This document shows, in pieces, positions 12,669 through 20,506 of a stretch of 64,000 nucleotides of DNA. The translations under genes were made by a program, and so were the position numbers. The notes under the pieces were generated by a model. That model saw nothing but the letters and a program-made list of their open reading frames with translations, made no database searches and was not told where the DNA came from. The stretch comes from Betaproteobacteria bacterium (GTDB taxonomy: Bacteria > Pseudomonadota > Gammaproteobacteria > Burkholderiales > CAIKXV01), in assembly GCA_947458265.1 (NCBI GenBank), contig CANGYF010000005.1, positions 1 through 64,000 on the forward strand. The letters run 5' to 3'. Positions within the stretch are counted from its first letter, which is position 1. The number at the start of each line of letters is the position of its first letter.

Positions 12669-14036
12669 ATGTCCCCGCCGCCCCTGGAACGCCCCACCTC
12701 CCTGCCTTTCGACCTGGCCATCGATGCAGGTCTCGTGGTACCGGTGCGGCCTGCACAAACCGTCCTGCATGACCAGACGATCCTGGTGCGCAACGGCCTG
12801 ATCGAGGCCATCCTGCCGACCGTGTCGACACTGGACCTGGACGTGCACGAGCGGGTCAGCCTGCCGGACCACCTGCTGATGCCGGGCCTGGTCAATCTGC
12901 ATACCCATGCGGCGATGACCCTGATGCGCGGACTGGCGGACGACCTGCCGCTGATGCGCTGGCTGCAGGAACACATCTGGCCGGCCGAGGCGAAGTTCGT
13001 GTCCGATGGCTTCGTCGAGGCTGGCACCCGTCTGGCCTGCGCCGAGATGCTGCGTGGCGGCATCACCTGCTTCAACGACATGTATTTCTTCCCGGAGGCG
13101 GCGGCCCGCGCCGTGCTGCAGTCCGGGATGCGCGCGAGCCTGGGCATGATCGCGATCGAGTTCCCGACCGCCTATGCAACCGATGCACAGGATTACCTCG
13201 CCCGCGGCATCGCCACCCGTGACGCGCTTCGCGGCGAGCCGCTGCTGTCGTTCTGCTTCGCACCGCATGCGCCCTACACGGTGAGCGACGATACCTTCAC
13301 GCGCATCCGCACCTATGCACAGCAGCTCGATGCACCGATCCATGTCCACCTGCACGAGACGCTGCAGGAGATCGCAGACAGTGAAGCCGCCTTCGGCATG
13401 CGGCCGATCGAGCGGCTCGACCGGCTCGGCCTGATCGGCGCGGAGACGATCGCGGTGCATGCCGTTCACCTCGACGCGCGCGACATCGACACGCTCGCGC
13501 GGCGCGGTGCACATGTCGCGCACTGCCCTTCTTCGAACCTCAAGCTTGCCAGCGGTTTCGCGCCGATCGCCCGGCTGGTCGACGCCGGCGTCAACATCGG
13601 GCTGGGTACCGACAGCGCCGCCAGCAACAACCGGCTGGACCTGTTTGCCGAACTGCGCCTGGCCTCGCTGCTCGCCAAGGCCACCAGCGGTTCGGCCGAG
13701 GCGGTCCCGGCATTCTCGGCGATCGAGATGGCAACCCTCGGTGGCGCCCGCGCGCTCGGGCTGGACAGCCGCATCGGATCGCTGGAACCAGGCAAGGCTG
13801 CCGATATCATCGCCGTCGACCTGTCGGCGCCTGAACTGCAGCCCTGCTACGACCCGCTGTCCCACCTTGCCTATGCAGCCGGCAGGGAACAGGTGACGGA
13901 TGCATGGGTGGCCGGGCGGTGTTGCCTGCGCGATCGCCGACCGACCACCATCGACCTGGATGCCCTTGCCACTGAGACGGCGTCCTGGCGCGCCCTGCTC
14001 GCCGCCCCTGCGCACCCCATACAGCCCAAGGCATGA
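12669..14036 (+). CDS. mtaD: 5-methylthioadenosine / S-adenosylhomocysteine deaminase-type amidohydrolase
   Basis: The 455-residue protein belongs to the TRZ/ATZ branch of the amidohydrolase superfamily. Metal ligands are visible in [13 protein letters not shown] near residue 80, [21 protein letters not shown] and [13 protein letters not shown]. Family members deaminate adenosine derivatives such as methylthioadenosine, and purine or triazine analogues. The next genes are ubiG and gph, and the stop overlaps the ubiG ATG (ATGA). MTA/SAH deamination would fit the SAM-dependent UbiG next door, but the exact substrate is inferred. Confidence 0.87.
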   Translation: MSPPPLERPTSLPFDLAIDAGLVVPVRPAQTVLHDQTILVRNGLIEAILPTVSTLDLDVHERVSLPDHLLMPGLVNLHTHAAMTLMRGLADDLPLMRWLQEHIWPAEAKFVSDGFVEAGTRLACAEMLRGGITCFNDMYFFPEAAARAVLQSGMRASLGMIAIEFPTAYATDAQDYLARGIATRDALRGEPLLSFCFAPHAPYTVSDDTFTRIRTYAQQLDAPIHVHLHETLQEIADSEAAFGMRPIERLDRLGLIGAETIAVHAVHLDARDIDTLARRGAHVAHCPSSNLKLASGFAPIARLVDAGVNIGLGTDSAASNNRLDLFAELRLASLLAKATSGSAEAVPAFSAIEMATLGGARALGLDSRIGSLEPGKAADIIAVDLSAPELQPCYDPLSHLAYAAGREQVTDAWVAGRCCLRDRRPTTIDLDALATETASWRALLAAPAHPIQPKA

Positions 14037-14743
14037 CGATGACCAACACCAACTCCGATCCGGCCGAACTGGCGAAGTTCAACGACCTGGCACATCGCTG
14101 GTGGGATCCGAACAGCGAGTTCAAGCCGCTGCACGAGATCAACCCGCTGCGCCTCGAGCACATCGACCGCCTCGCCGGGCTGGCAGGCAGGCAGGTACTG
14201 GACGTCGGCTGCGGTGGCGGCATCCTGTCCGAATCGATGGCCGCCTGCGGCGCCCAGGTCACCGGCATCGACCTGGGCGACAAGCCGCTGGGCGTGGCGA
14301 AGCTGCACCTGCTGGAGAGCGGGCTGAGCGTCGACTACAGGGCGATCGCAGCCGAAGACCTGGCCGCCGCGCAGCCGGCCTCCTTCGACGTGGTGACCTG
14401 CATGGAAATGCTCGAGCACGTGCCCGACCCTGCCCGCACCATCGCCGCCTGTGCGGCGCTCGCACGACCCGGGGCGCACCTGTTCTTCTCGACGATCAAC
14501 CGCAATCCCAAGTCCTTCCTGTTCGCGATCATCGGGGCCGAGTACGTGCTCAAGCTGCTGCCCAGGGGAACCCACGACTATGCGAAGTTCATCACGCCCT
14601 CGGAACTCGCACGCATGTGCCGCCAGGCCGGTCTCGAGCCCGCAGGCGTGACCGGCATGACCTACAACCCGTTCTCGAAGGTGTACCGGCTGGGCAACGA
14701 CGCCAGCGTGAACTACATCGTCCACGCCCGGAAGCCGTCCTGA
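14033..14743 (+). CDS. ubiG: Ubiquinone biosynthesis O-methyltransferase
   Basis: UbiG carries out the two O-methylations of ubiquinone synthesis. The 236-residue sequence has the SAM-binding motif [16 protein letters not shown] near residues 55-70 and the UbiG N-terminal pattern [40 protein letters not shown] and [10 protein letters not shown] in the C-terminal half are characteristic of the family. It overlaps mtaD by 4 nt and gph begins 2 nt after its stop, giving a compact three-gene unit. Confidence 0.97.
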   Translation: MTMTNTNSDPAELAKFNDLAHRWWDPNSEFKPLHEINPLRLEHIDRLAGLAGRQVLDVGCGGGILSESMAACGAQVTGIDLGDKPLGVAKLHLLESGLSVDYRAIAAEDLAAAQPASFDVVTCMEMLEHVPDPARTIAACAALARPGAHLFFSTINRNPKSFLFAIIGAEYVLKLLPRGTHDYAKFITPSELARMCRQAGLEPAGVTGMTYNPFSKVYRLGNDASVNYIVHARKPS

Positions 14744-14745
14744 AC

Positions 14746-15426
14746 ATGGCGACCTCGAATGGAACAACCCCGGTCGAATGCGTGCTGTTCGACCTCGACG
14801 GCACGGTCGCGGACACCGCGCCCGACCTCGCCTACGCGCTGAACCTGCTGCGTGCGGAACGCGGGCTGGACGCCGTGCCAGTCTCGACCCTGCGCTCGCA
14901 TGTGTCGCACGGGGCGCGCGGCATGCTCGAGGCCGGCCTCGGCCTGATGCCCACCGATCCGGGCTTCATCGAACTGCGCGACCGCTTCCTGCAACTCTAC
15001 GAGGACAACCTGGTGCGCGACTCGTGCCTGTTCGATGGCATGCACGCCCTGCTCGACGGGCTGGAGGCGCGCGGGCTGTCCTGGGGCATCGTGACCAACA
15101 AGGCGGAACGGTTCGCCGTACCGCTGATCGCCGGGCTCGGCCTGGCCGCTCGTACCGGTTGCCTGGTCGGCGGCGACACCACTGGCAAGGCGAAGCCGCA
15201 TCCCGATCCGCTGCTCGAGGGCGCACGGCGCATCGGCGTCGATCCCCGGCGCTGCCTGTATGTCGGCGACGACCGGCGCGATGTCGAAGCCGGCATTGCC
15301 GCCGGGATGACACCGGTGGTGGCGCTCTACGGCTACCTGCACGGCGCCGACCCGCATGCCTGGGGAGCGCCCTGGATGATCGAACAGCCATTGCATCTGC
15401 TGGACGGGCTGCCTGCCAACGCATGA
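14746..15426 (+). CDS. gph: Phosphoglycolate phosphatase (HAD family)
   Basis: A 226-residue HAD-superfamily phosphatase. Motif I is VLFDLDGTVADTAPD, motif II lies in GIVTNKAERF, the motif III lysine is in GKAKPHPDPLL and motif IV is YVGDDRRDVEAG. The cap is the small helical type after motif I. Gph removes 2-phosphoglycolate formed during DNA repair or oxygenase activity. The ubiG-gph order is well known in gamma- and betaproteobacteria. The ATG of MATSNGTTPVECV begins 2 nt after the ubiG stop. Confidence 0.94.
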   Translation: MATSNGTTPVECVLFDLDGTVADTAPDLAYALNLLRAERGLDAVPVSTLRSHVSHGARGMLEAGLGLMPTDPGFIELRDRFLQLYEDNLVRDSCLFDGMHALLDGLEARGLSWGIVTNKAERFAVPLIAGLGLAARTGCLVGGDTTGKAKPHPDPLLEGARRIGVDPRRCLYVGDDRRDVEAGIAAGMTPVVALYGYLHGADPHAWGAPWMIEQPLHLLDGLPANA

Positions 15427-15432
15427 TCGCCC

Positions 15433-15462
15433 TTGAAGCCGGGGATTGCGCTACCATGTAAC
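15433..15462 (+). promoter_or_regulatory. ssrA promoter
   Basis: TTGAAG at 15433 and TGTAAC at 15457 are 18 nt apart. The -10 ends 6 nt before the predicted tmRNA 5' end at 15469. The -35 begins 7 nt after the gph stop. Confidence 0.7.
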
Positions 15463-15468
15463 GCTCAT

Positions 15469-15833
15469 GGGGGCGTCCCGGTTTCGACGTGGGTTACGAA
15501 GCAGATCAGTGCATGCCGAGGGCCAGAATACCTCGTAAATCCAGTCTGGAAACGCTACAAACGCCAACGACGAGCGTTACGCTCTAGCCGCTTAATCCGG
15601 CTGGACTTCGCACCGGTCAGGTCCCGGGCCGGGAGGGGCAACTCTCAGCGAAGCCATTCAGGGACCTCGTGTCGAGTGGGGCTACGACGCCCGGCATTAA
15701 AGTCGCAGTAGATCGCCCGAGATGAGCCCGTCGGCCGGCGCATCAACGGTTAAAACCAAATGGTCAGACTAAGCATGTAGACCTGGCTGTAGAGGACTTG
15801 CGGACGCGGGTTCAATTCCCGCCGCCTCCACCA
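15469..15833 (+). ncRNA. ssrA: Transfer-messenger RNA (tmRNA)
   Basis: The 365-nt RNA rescues stalled ribosomes together with SmpB. The 5' end GGGGGCG pairs with CGCCTCC just before the 3' ACCA, forming the alanyl acceptor stem, and a T-arm-like GGTTCAATTCC lies near the 3' end. The tag frame at 15563-15595 encodes ANDERYALAA and a stop, a betaproteobacterial type of degradation tag. The CCA end is encoded. A promoter precedes it and a terminator follows directly. The 3' flank is followed by accessory genes, in keeping with tmRNA genes as common integration sites. Confidence 0.97.
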
Positions 15834-15839
15834 CTTGCA

Positions 15840-15871
15840 AGGGCTCGGATAGTCTCCGGGCCCTTTTTCTT
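15840..15871 (+). terminator. ssrA terminator
   Basis: AGGGCTCGGA pairs with TCCGGGCCCT over 10 bp with one G-T pair, followed by a run of T. It starts 7 nt after the tmRNA 3' end. It forms the left part of a repeat shared with 20386-20442. Confidence 0.88.
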
Positions 15872-15897
15872 GCCTGGAATCCCCGCGCCACGTGGGG
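15841..15897 (+). repeat. Left copy of a 57-bp direct repeat bracketing the island
   Basis: This segment spans the ssrA terminator stem, its T-run and the following TTGCCTGGAATCCCCGCG block. It matches 20386-20442 at 51 of 57 positions without gaps, by my own alignment. Similarity stops abruptly on both sides. The tmRNA 3' end itself is not part of the repeat. Confidence 0.75.
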
Positions 15898-15976
15898 GTC
15901 CGGCCGCCAGTGCTGCGCCCGCCCTGCCATCGAACGCCACCCGGACGGACGGTGGCACGTGAAGTGATCCTGCTCT

Positions 15977-16004
15977 ATCATGAAACGTCAAGATGAATCA
16001 TGAT
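15977..16004 (+). promoter_or_regulatory. Candidate operator of the antitoxin/Doc pair
   Basis: The inverted pair ATCATGA at 15977-15983 and TCATGAT at 15998-16004 lies just before the antitoxin start. A TATCAT (15976-15981) overlapping the left arm could be the -10. Toxin-antitoxin operons are usually autorepressed at such sites; here this is an inference from position and symmetry. Confidence 0.45.
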
Positions 16005-16014
16005 GGAGATGGCC

Positions 16015-16245
16015 ATGACGACTGCTGTCCGCGAAAAATTTTCCTCCCAGGCCGCGCCCGATGTTCTGGCGGCGTTGCGCCAGATCGCAGAAAGCCAAGG
16101 CCGCCAATTCCAGGCGGTGCTCGATGACGCCCTGCGCGACTACATCGACCGGCAGCAGAAGGAGCGCCCACGCCGACACGTGATGGCTTCTTTCGCATCC
16201 AGTCTGGATGAGTTCGACAGCCTCTACCGCGAGCTGGCCAAGTAA
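16015..16245 (+). CDS. Antitoxin partner of Doc-type toxin
   Basis: A 76-residue protein beginning MTTAVREKFSSQAAPDV. The start has GGAG 6 nt upstream; in-frame ATGs at 16000, 16003 and 16009 have no such site. The N-terminal part ALRQIAESQGRQFQAVLDDALRDYI resembles a small helical DNA-binding segment of ribbon-helix-helix type. The charged C-terminal half probably wraps the toxin. It ends 3 nt before the Doc GTG, so the two are co-transcribed. It is not a clear Phd homologue; the antitoxin role rests mainly on the partner. Confidence 0.75.
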   Translation: MTTAVREKFSSQAAPDVLAALRQIAESQGRQFQAVLDDALRDYIDRQQKERPRRHVMASFASSLDEFDSLYRELAK

Positions 16246-16248
16246 ACC

Positions 16249-16629
16249 GTGGCTCACGATTACCTGACCGTGGCCGATGTGCTGGGCATGCACACTGTGC
16301 TGATGCAGCGTTACGGCGGCGCACTGGGCGTGCGTGACCCGGGGGCGCTGGAGTCCGCACTGTTCCGCCCGCAGACCGGCTACTACGATGACATCGTGGC
16401 TGAGGCCGCTGCCCTGCTGGAAAGCCTGGCAATCAACCACCCGTTTGTGGACGGGAACAAGCGCATCTCCTTTGCGGCAGCCGACGTGTTCCTGCGCATC
16501 AACGGCTGGTGCTTGCAGCGTGCACCGATGCAGATCCATGCCGAGATGATGCAGATGTTCGAGTCGGGCACGTTTGATGTCGCCCACCTCGAACCCTGGC
16601 TGCGGTCTTTCGCCGTCGCCGCAGAGTGA
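16249..16629 (+). CDS. doc: Death-on-curing (Doc/Fic-fold) toxin
   Basis: The 126-residue protein carries the Fic-type motif HPFVDGNKR at residues 64-72, the active loop of Doc. Doc phosphorylates EF-Tu in phage P1, whereas most Fic proteins AMPylate targets. GALESALFRPQTGYYDD in the first third is typical of the Doc branch. The start is GTG, 3 nt after the antitoxin stop. A chromosomal copy next to ssrA is probably an addiction module of the island. Confidence 0.92.
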   Translation: MAHDYLTVADVLGMHTVLMQRYGGALGVRDPGALESALFRPQTGYYDDIVAEAAALLESLAINHPFVDGNKRISFAAADVFLRINGWCLQRAPMQIHAEMMQMFESGTFDVAHLEPWLRSFAVAAE

Positions 16630-16633
16630 TGCC

Positions 16634-16720
16634 ATGAACGAGAAAACACCCAGCTCACAGACTCAGGCTGCGATGAAAGAAGCACGGGCGATGGCGAGGA
16701 ACCGGATGCCTGAACTGACG
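16634..16720 (+). pseudogene. Remnant of a RelB/DinJ-type antitoxin C-terminus
   Basis: Four nt after doc, an open stretch reads MNEKTPSSQTQAAMKEARAM and goes on ARNRMPELTQ. The part QTQAAMKEARAMARNR matches QTRAAMEEARAMAKAR in the intact RelB/DinJ-like protein at 20507-20785. The N-terminal ribbon-helix-helix half is missing and the frame continues into unrelated sequence. I read this as a decayed end of a second antitoxin gene. The similarity is short, so chance is not excluded. Confidence 0.4.
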
Positions 16721-16772
16721 CAGTCCACTGCAGGTGTTGGGTCATTCCCCGGCAGCAACCCAGGCACCCGGC

Positions 16773-19016
16773 CTACCCCTCCAGGACGGCAACGGTCATG
16801 TTCGCCAGCCGAAGATTGCGGTCGATCTGCAACGCAATGCACTTCAACAGGTCATAGGCGGCGTCCGGTTGGTCGCGACGCAGCACCGCGAAGGTAGACG
16901 CGTCGAATCGAAGGCATATCGCTGGCGTCCGGGCGACGACATCCGCGGAACGAGGTGCGCCCGACAGCAACGCCATCTCGCCCACCAGCGTGCCGGCGGT
17001 GATCGTGCACAGTCGAGTACGCGAGGCGATCGACGAGGCTGTCGCGACCAGCGGGATCGTCACTTCCAGCTGCCCCGATAGCAGGAGGTAGACCGAACGC
17101 GCCTCGTCGCCGGACCGGATGACCGTATGCCCCGCCTCGAAACAAACCTCCTCCATGCGGGGCAGCAATGCCGTGACCGTCCCCTCGGGCAGGCCGAGAC
17201 CGCGCAACGCGGCCGAGGGGCTGAGACGGCCTGTCGCTGCAGCGCCATTGGCCACGAGCAACGCGGTCTCGGCCTCCTCGAGTGCCTCATCGAGCGACGA
17301 AAACACGTGCGCTTTGCGCAAGCGACCGAGTAACCCGAGCTCTTCGAGGAAGTCCCACACCACCCATCCTGGGCGAACGCAGGCCAGGGAAAGCCGTACC
17401 TCCGCCCTCCACAGACGCTCGCAGGTCTGAACCAGACGTCGTGCGCCCGAGAGATCGATGCTGGTGACCCGGCGCATGTCCAGCACGATGTGTCCCGCGC
17501 CCGCGGTGCGCTCGGTCTCGACCCGCCGGGCGATCGTGTCCGCGCTACCAAAGAAGATGGCCCCCTCCAGCTCGATCACCGCAATACGCACCCCCTGTTC
17601 GATCAGGATCGCGGTCTCGCGCTCCGGCCGGTGGAGGCGGGAACGGCCCGTCGGATTGCGGTAGGTGCGCCGCACCAGATCGCCACCCATGGCCACCACG
17701 AATACCGCCAGGGCCAGTGGCACTCCGACAAGCATCCCGACCACCAGGGACCAGTGAACGGAAATCCCCGCGACGAGGAGCATCACAAGGCCATGACAGA
17801 CGAGTTCGGCGCGATGCCGCCCACCGAAGCGCAGCGCTCGATACATCGAGCGCAGTCCATCGATGTCCAGCAGACGCACGCCGGTGAAGATCAGTACACC
17901 GGCCAGCACGGACATGGGTACCAGCGCCACCGCTGGCGCGAGCAGCAACACGACGGCCAGCAGGAATACGCTTCGCAGGAACGGCGCCAGCCAGGTGCTG
18001 CCGCCCGCGCCCAGGATCGCGAGAGAAGTGGTGACGCTGCCCGCGACCGGCGTTCCGCCGGCGAGGCCGGATATCACGCTGCCCAACGCAGCGGCCCGCA
18101 GGTCCTGATTCACCCGTCCATCGCGACCCTTGGCGTCGTGAACAGCGGAAGCAGCGGTCAGTGTCTCGAGCGTTGCAAGCAGGGCGATCGAAAGCGCCAC
18201 AGGCGCGACCTGCACCAGAAGGTGCGCCACGTCGAGTTGCTGCAGCGCGCGCATCGTCAGAAGAAGATTGTCACCCGCGGCCAGGGCCGATGGGAGCCCT
18301 CCGACCAGGGGTCCAGCGTTGGCAGGTCCCACGACCATCGATAGTGCATGGTGCATCACCGTCCCGGCGATGCAGGCGACCAGCACTGCGGGCACCCTGG
18401 CGATCCACCCACGCCGCCGTACGTACATCATGGCGATGACCGTACCGGCGACCATCGGAGCGACTGGCAGCCACAGGCCATTCCCCGCGACCGGCCCGTC
18501 TCCAACCGCATAGCGCAACAGGCTCAAGATCAGCAAAACGGCTGCGCCGTTCACGATGCCCGCGATTACCGGGTAGGGCACCAGCGGGACGACGGTCGCG
18601 ACACGCAGCAGTGACAGCACCACCACAAAGATGCCACTGAGCACGGCGCACATCATCACGGCTGCAAGCGCCATGCCCACGGCCTCGGGCGCTGGATGCT
18701 TGCCGACGACGGTGGTGACGAGCCCCGCGAGCAGCAGTGCTGCGCTGGCGGTAACACTGATCGAAAGACCGCGCGTACTGCCCACGGCCGCTCCGATCGC
18801 GCCGCCGAGAACCTGTCCGATGATCACCGAAACGACGCCGAATCCAATCCCGGCGGCGCCGAACGGTGCGAAAACGATGACGCCCAACCCGATGGCGGTG
18901 GCGACGGAAACCAGGGCAGCGGTCAGACCGCCGTTGATGTCACCGAGGACGCGACCATACGTTTCACGAAGGGATGGAGTCCTCTGCCCTCTGGACGGAG
19001 GAACGGTTCCAGCCAT
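16773..19016 (-). CDS. SulP-family anion transporter with STAS and cyclic-nucleotide-binding domains
   Basis: A 747-residue fusion. Residues about 25-440 form a SulP/SLC26 transporter with roughly 10-12 membrane segments. Residues about 474-580 are a STAS domain (IAVIELEGAIFFGSADTIA, with the conserved serine in SIDLSGARRL). Residues about 605-747 are a cNMP-binding domain with GEMALLSGAPRSADVVAR, a cassette close to the CRP/PKA phosphate-binding motif. Transport of sulfate, bicarbonate or another anion gated by a cyclic nucleotide is the likely design; the substrate is unknown. It lies in the island between two toxin-antitoxin modules and runs against doc. Confidence 0.9.
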   Translation of the reverse strand: MAGTVPPSRGQRTPSLRETYGRVLGDINGGLTAALVSVATAIGLGVIVFAPFGAAGIGFGVVSVIIGQVLGGAIGAAVGSTRGLSISVTASAALLLAGLVTTVVGKHPAPEAVGMALAAVMMCAVLSGIFVVVLSLLRVATVVPLVPYPVIAGIVNGAAVLLILSLLRYAVGDGPVAGNGLWLPVAPMVAGTVIAMMYVRRRGWIARVPAVLVACIAGTVMHHALSMVVGPANAGPLVGGLPSALAAGDNLLLTMRALQQLDVAHLLVQVAPVALSIALLATLETLTAASAVHDAKGRDGRVNQDLRAAALGSVISGLAGGTPVAGSVTTSLAILGAGGSTWLAPFLRSVFLLAVVLLLAPAVALVPMSVLAGVLIFTGVRLLDIDGLRSMYRALRFGGRHRAELVCHGLVMLLVAGISVHWSLVVGMLVGVPLALAVFVVAMGGDLVRRTYRNPTGRSRLHRPERETAILIEQGVRIAVIELEGAIFFGSADTIARRVETERTAGAGHIVLDMRRVTSIDLSGARRLVQTCERLWRAEVRLSLACVRPGWVVWDFLEELGLLGRLRKAHVFSSLDEALEEAETALLVANGAAATGRLSPSAALRGLGLPEGTVTALLPRMEEVCFEAGHTVIRSGDEARSVYLLLSGQLEVTIPLVATASSIASRTRLCTITAGTLVGEMALLSGAPRSADVVARTPAICLRFDASTFAVLRRDQPDAAYDLLKCIALQIDRNLRLANMTVAVLEG

Positions 19017-19325
19017 TGACGTCAGTTTCGGTATCGCTCACTCCATCAGCATTCGGCTGGCCGCGACCTCATGGGCCCCTTCCAGGTTTTCCTGCAAACG
19101 CCCGACGATCAAACGCAACGTGCAACAGGCGAAGTCGGGGTTCTGACTGGACCACCCCGGAAACCCGGAGACCGCTTTGCCTGAGACAGGCCACCAAGGC
19201 CAGCTTCTGCTGGATCCGATGGTACGCCGCTTTGAAACAGTTATCAGTTGGGGCTTTTTCTTGTCTGTTTGCGCCGGTTCCCGCGTGTTGCTGGGGGGTA
19301 CTGCGTAAGCCTGCGGACTGCGCCA
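19017..19325. other. Island spacer between the SulP gene and yhaV
   Basis: This 309-bp stretch has no established gene. It holds the promoter-side flank of the SulP gene and a small minus-strand ORF listed separately. T-richer runs such as GGGGCTTTTTCTTG near 19251 give it a composition unlike its neighbours. No transposase or integrase fragment was recognised. Confidence 0.4.
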
Positions 19326-19329
19326 TCAT
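19069..19329 (-). CDS. Possible small ORF coupled to yhaV
   Basis: An 86-codon frame whose ATG overlaps the yhaV stop (ATGA), the same coupling as prlF-yhaV. The product starts MMAQSAGLRSTPQQHAGTG and contains AYHRIQQKLALVACLRQSGL. I recognise no family. Codon choice (TTA, AGA, AGG, many non-G/C third positions) differs from the host. That fits either transferred DNA or a frame that is not translated. The coupling makes it worth listing, but confidence is low. Confidence 0.22.
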   Translation of the reverse strand: MMAQSAGLRSTPQQHAGTGANRQEKAPTDNCFKAAYHRIQQKLALVACLRQSGLRVSGVVQSEPRLRLLHVAFDRRAFAGKPGRGP

Positions 19330-19838
19330 TCCAACCCTTTCAGTGACGCCATGCTGGACTGCAGTCGCCCGGCAGCAGGTTTGGCCTCTTTCAGTAGCTG
19401 ATCCCAATCGTCGGGTGGGTGACCGCTGGCGAGCATCTTCCGAAACACCCGGTAGGCATCGTCTCCGCTTTCGTAGGCACGCTTCGTGTACTCATCGTTC
19501 ACCCAGGCCAGCACGATCACTTTGCTGGGCGCGTGGTAGCGAAAGAACAAGCGGTACTGCTGGAAAAAACTGGCGCGGAACCAGTGCTTGTAGTCGTCGC
19601 CGAGCGTGTTGCCTTGTCGGTACTCCGGCCTCGTCGGGTCTTGCGGGATGACATCGAATGCCAGTTTGGCGATTGCCGCCAGCCTCTTGTTGGCGTTCTT
19701 CTTTACATACCCGACGGCGTCTCTTTCCTTCAGACCCTCGACCTGCTGGACGATGGCCTCAAGTTGCGCGAGAAACAGCGGGTGCGCGAAAACCATCCAA
19801 TCGTGGATGAGCAGGGGCGCGGGCTTGCTCGATCTCAT
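19326..19838 (-). CDS. yhaV: Type II toxin YhaV
   Basis: A 170-residue RelE-superfamily ribonuclease toxin. YVKKNANKRLAAIAKLAFD and GDDYKHWFRASFFQQYRLFFRY match the YhaV family, and VIVLAWVNDEYTKRAY follows. YhaV cleaves mRNA, often ribosome-dependently, and is held by PrlF. The ATG overlaps the prlF stop (ATGA), the normal antitoxin-then-toxin order. Length is near that of E. coli YhaV (about 154), with a C-terminal extension. Confidence 0.92.
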   Translation of the reverse strand: MRSSKPAPLLIHDWMVFAHPLFLAQLEAIVQQVEGLKERDAVGYVKKNANKRLAAIAKLAFDVIPQDPTRPEYRQGNTLGDDYKHWFRASFFQQYRLFFRYHAPSKVIVLAWVNDEYTKRAYESGDDAYRVFRKMLASGHPPDDWDQLLKEAKPAAGRLQSSMASLKGLE

Positions 19839-20164
19839 TCATCGTCCGCCGACAAGGGAGCGTCGAGATCGATTTCGATGCCGCCAGTCAGCGATTGGAT
19901 GCGCTGCACGAAGGTTGCGTCGATGGCCTGCAGGCGCTCCGGATGGCTGGCGAGGTCGCGCGCCAGGAAGCCCAAGAACTGACCGAGCACCGGGTCGTCA
20001 ACTTCGGTGGCCTCGACGCGCGTCAGCACGACTTCGCCACCGGGGCGGATCGTATAGTGGATCTTGTCGCGCTTGCCGAGTCGAAGGGCGCGACGCACCG
20101 TCTCCGGCACGGTCGTCTGGTAGCGGTCGGTCAGCGTGGATTCGACTTCGAGGGTGGCAGCCAT
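19835..20164 (-). CDS. prlF: Antitoxin PrlF (SpoVT/AbrB fold)
   Basis: A 109-residue swapped-hairpin AbrB-type DNA-binding antitoxin. STLTDRYQTTVPETVRRALRL is the characteristic N-terminal half. The C-terminal part, DPVLGQFLGFLARDLASHPE and DATFVQRIQSLTGGIEIDLDAPLS, is the PrlF toxin-binding region. The ATG at 20164 has GGAG upstream; an earlier TTG is disfavoured because it overlaps that site. A good promoter and palindrome lie about 35-75 nt upstream. It is coupled to yhaV. Confidence 0.93.
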   Translation of the reverse strand: MAATLEVESTLTDRYQTTVPETVRRALRLGKRDKIHYTIRPGGEVVLTRVEATEVDDPVLGQFLGFLARDLASHPERLQAIDATFVQRIQSLTGGIEIDLDAPLSADDE

Positions 20165-20196
20165 GGCGTTCTCCAATCAAAGGGGCGATGTCATGC

Positions 20197-20225
20197 ATAG
20201 TAATGCGATCGCCTTGTCATATCAA
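20197..20225 (-). promoter_or_regulatory. prlF-yhaV promoter
   Basis: Read on the minus strand, TTGATA (20225-20220) and TACTAT (20202-20197) are 17 nt apart, close to a full sigma70 promoter. A start about 30 nt before the prlF ATG follows. Confidence 0.75.
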
Positions 20226-20238
20226 TGCAAATGCATTG
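20223..20238. promoter_or_regulatory. Candidate PrlF operator palindrome
   Basis: CAATGCA-AA-TGCATTG is an inverted repeat with 7-bp arms. It overlaps the -35 of the prlF promoter, where binding of the antitoxin would repress it. The binding protein is inferred. Confidence 0.55.
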
Positions 20239-20385
20239 CCGGCTGACGGGGCCGGGCAGCCGCAAGGTCGAGTGCCGATTGGTAGCCTGTTTCAGGCCTC
20301 GCAACCTGCTCTCCGGGGTCGTTCCAGTTCGAAAGAATGTCCACGGAAACGGCCAAATGATCCAGATTCGGGACTGGAGATTTGG

Positions 20386-20442
20386 GGGCCCGGGTAGTAT
20401 CCGGGCCCTTTTTCTTGCCCGGAATCCCCGCGCCATGCGGGG
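20386..20442 (+). repeat. Right copy of the 57-bp direct repeat, with terminator
   Basis: It matches the ssrA terminator region 15841-15897 at 51 of 57 positions. The stem here, GGGCCCGG with CCGGGCCC, is perfect and is followed by TTTTT. The loop has changed (GTAGTAT against ATAGTCT). No tmRNA 3' end precedes it. No plus-strand gene ends just upstream, so this terminator has no obvious client. Confidence 0.75.
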
Positions 20443-20455
20443 TTGGGGTGGTCAC

Positions 20456-20482
20456 TTGACCGTATCTCAATAGAGATACAAA
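20456..20482 (+). promoter_or_regulatory. RelB/DinJ promoter with palindromic operator
   Basis: TTGACC (20456-20461) and TACAAA (20477-20482) flank 15 nt. The perfect inverted repeat GTATCTC-AATA-GAGATAC occupies 20462-20479 between and over the -10. This layout is typical of self-repressing RelB-type antitoxins. The 15-nt spacer is short for sigma70. Confidence 0.6.
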
Positions 20483-20506
20483 GTTGCGAAAACGGATGAT
20501 CTGACC

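Larger units (their letters stand above)
20165..20506. other. prlF-RelB divergent spacer
   Basis: A 342-bp region between divergent antitoxin genes. It contains the prlF promoter and palindrome, a 160-bp stretch (20240-20385) in which I see nothing, the right copy of the 57-bp repeat with its terminator, and the RelB operator. Each is listed separately. Confidence 0.6.

Noticed and set aside
15769..15981. Small minus-strand frame over the ssrA 3' end and terminator
   Set aside because: It is antisense to tmRNA and its terminator, a well-known source of spurious database proteins.
19247..19285. Third degenerate copy of the terminator repeat
   Set aside because: It shares only GGGGCTTTTTCTTG and a few later bases, with no stem. 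That is not enough to call it a copy.
20240..20385. Possible tRNA or tmRNA fragment before the right 57-bp repeat
   Set aside because: A true att duplication would carry the ssrA 3' end. I searched by eye for the T-arm and CCTCCACCA and found neither.
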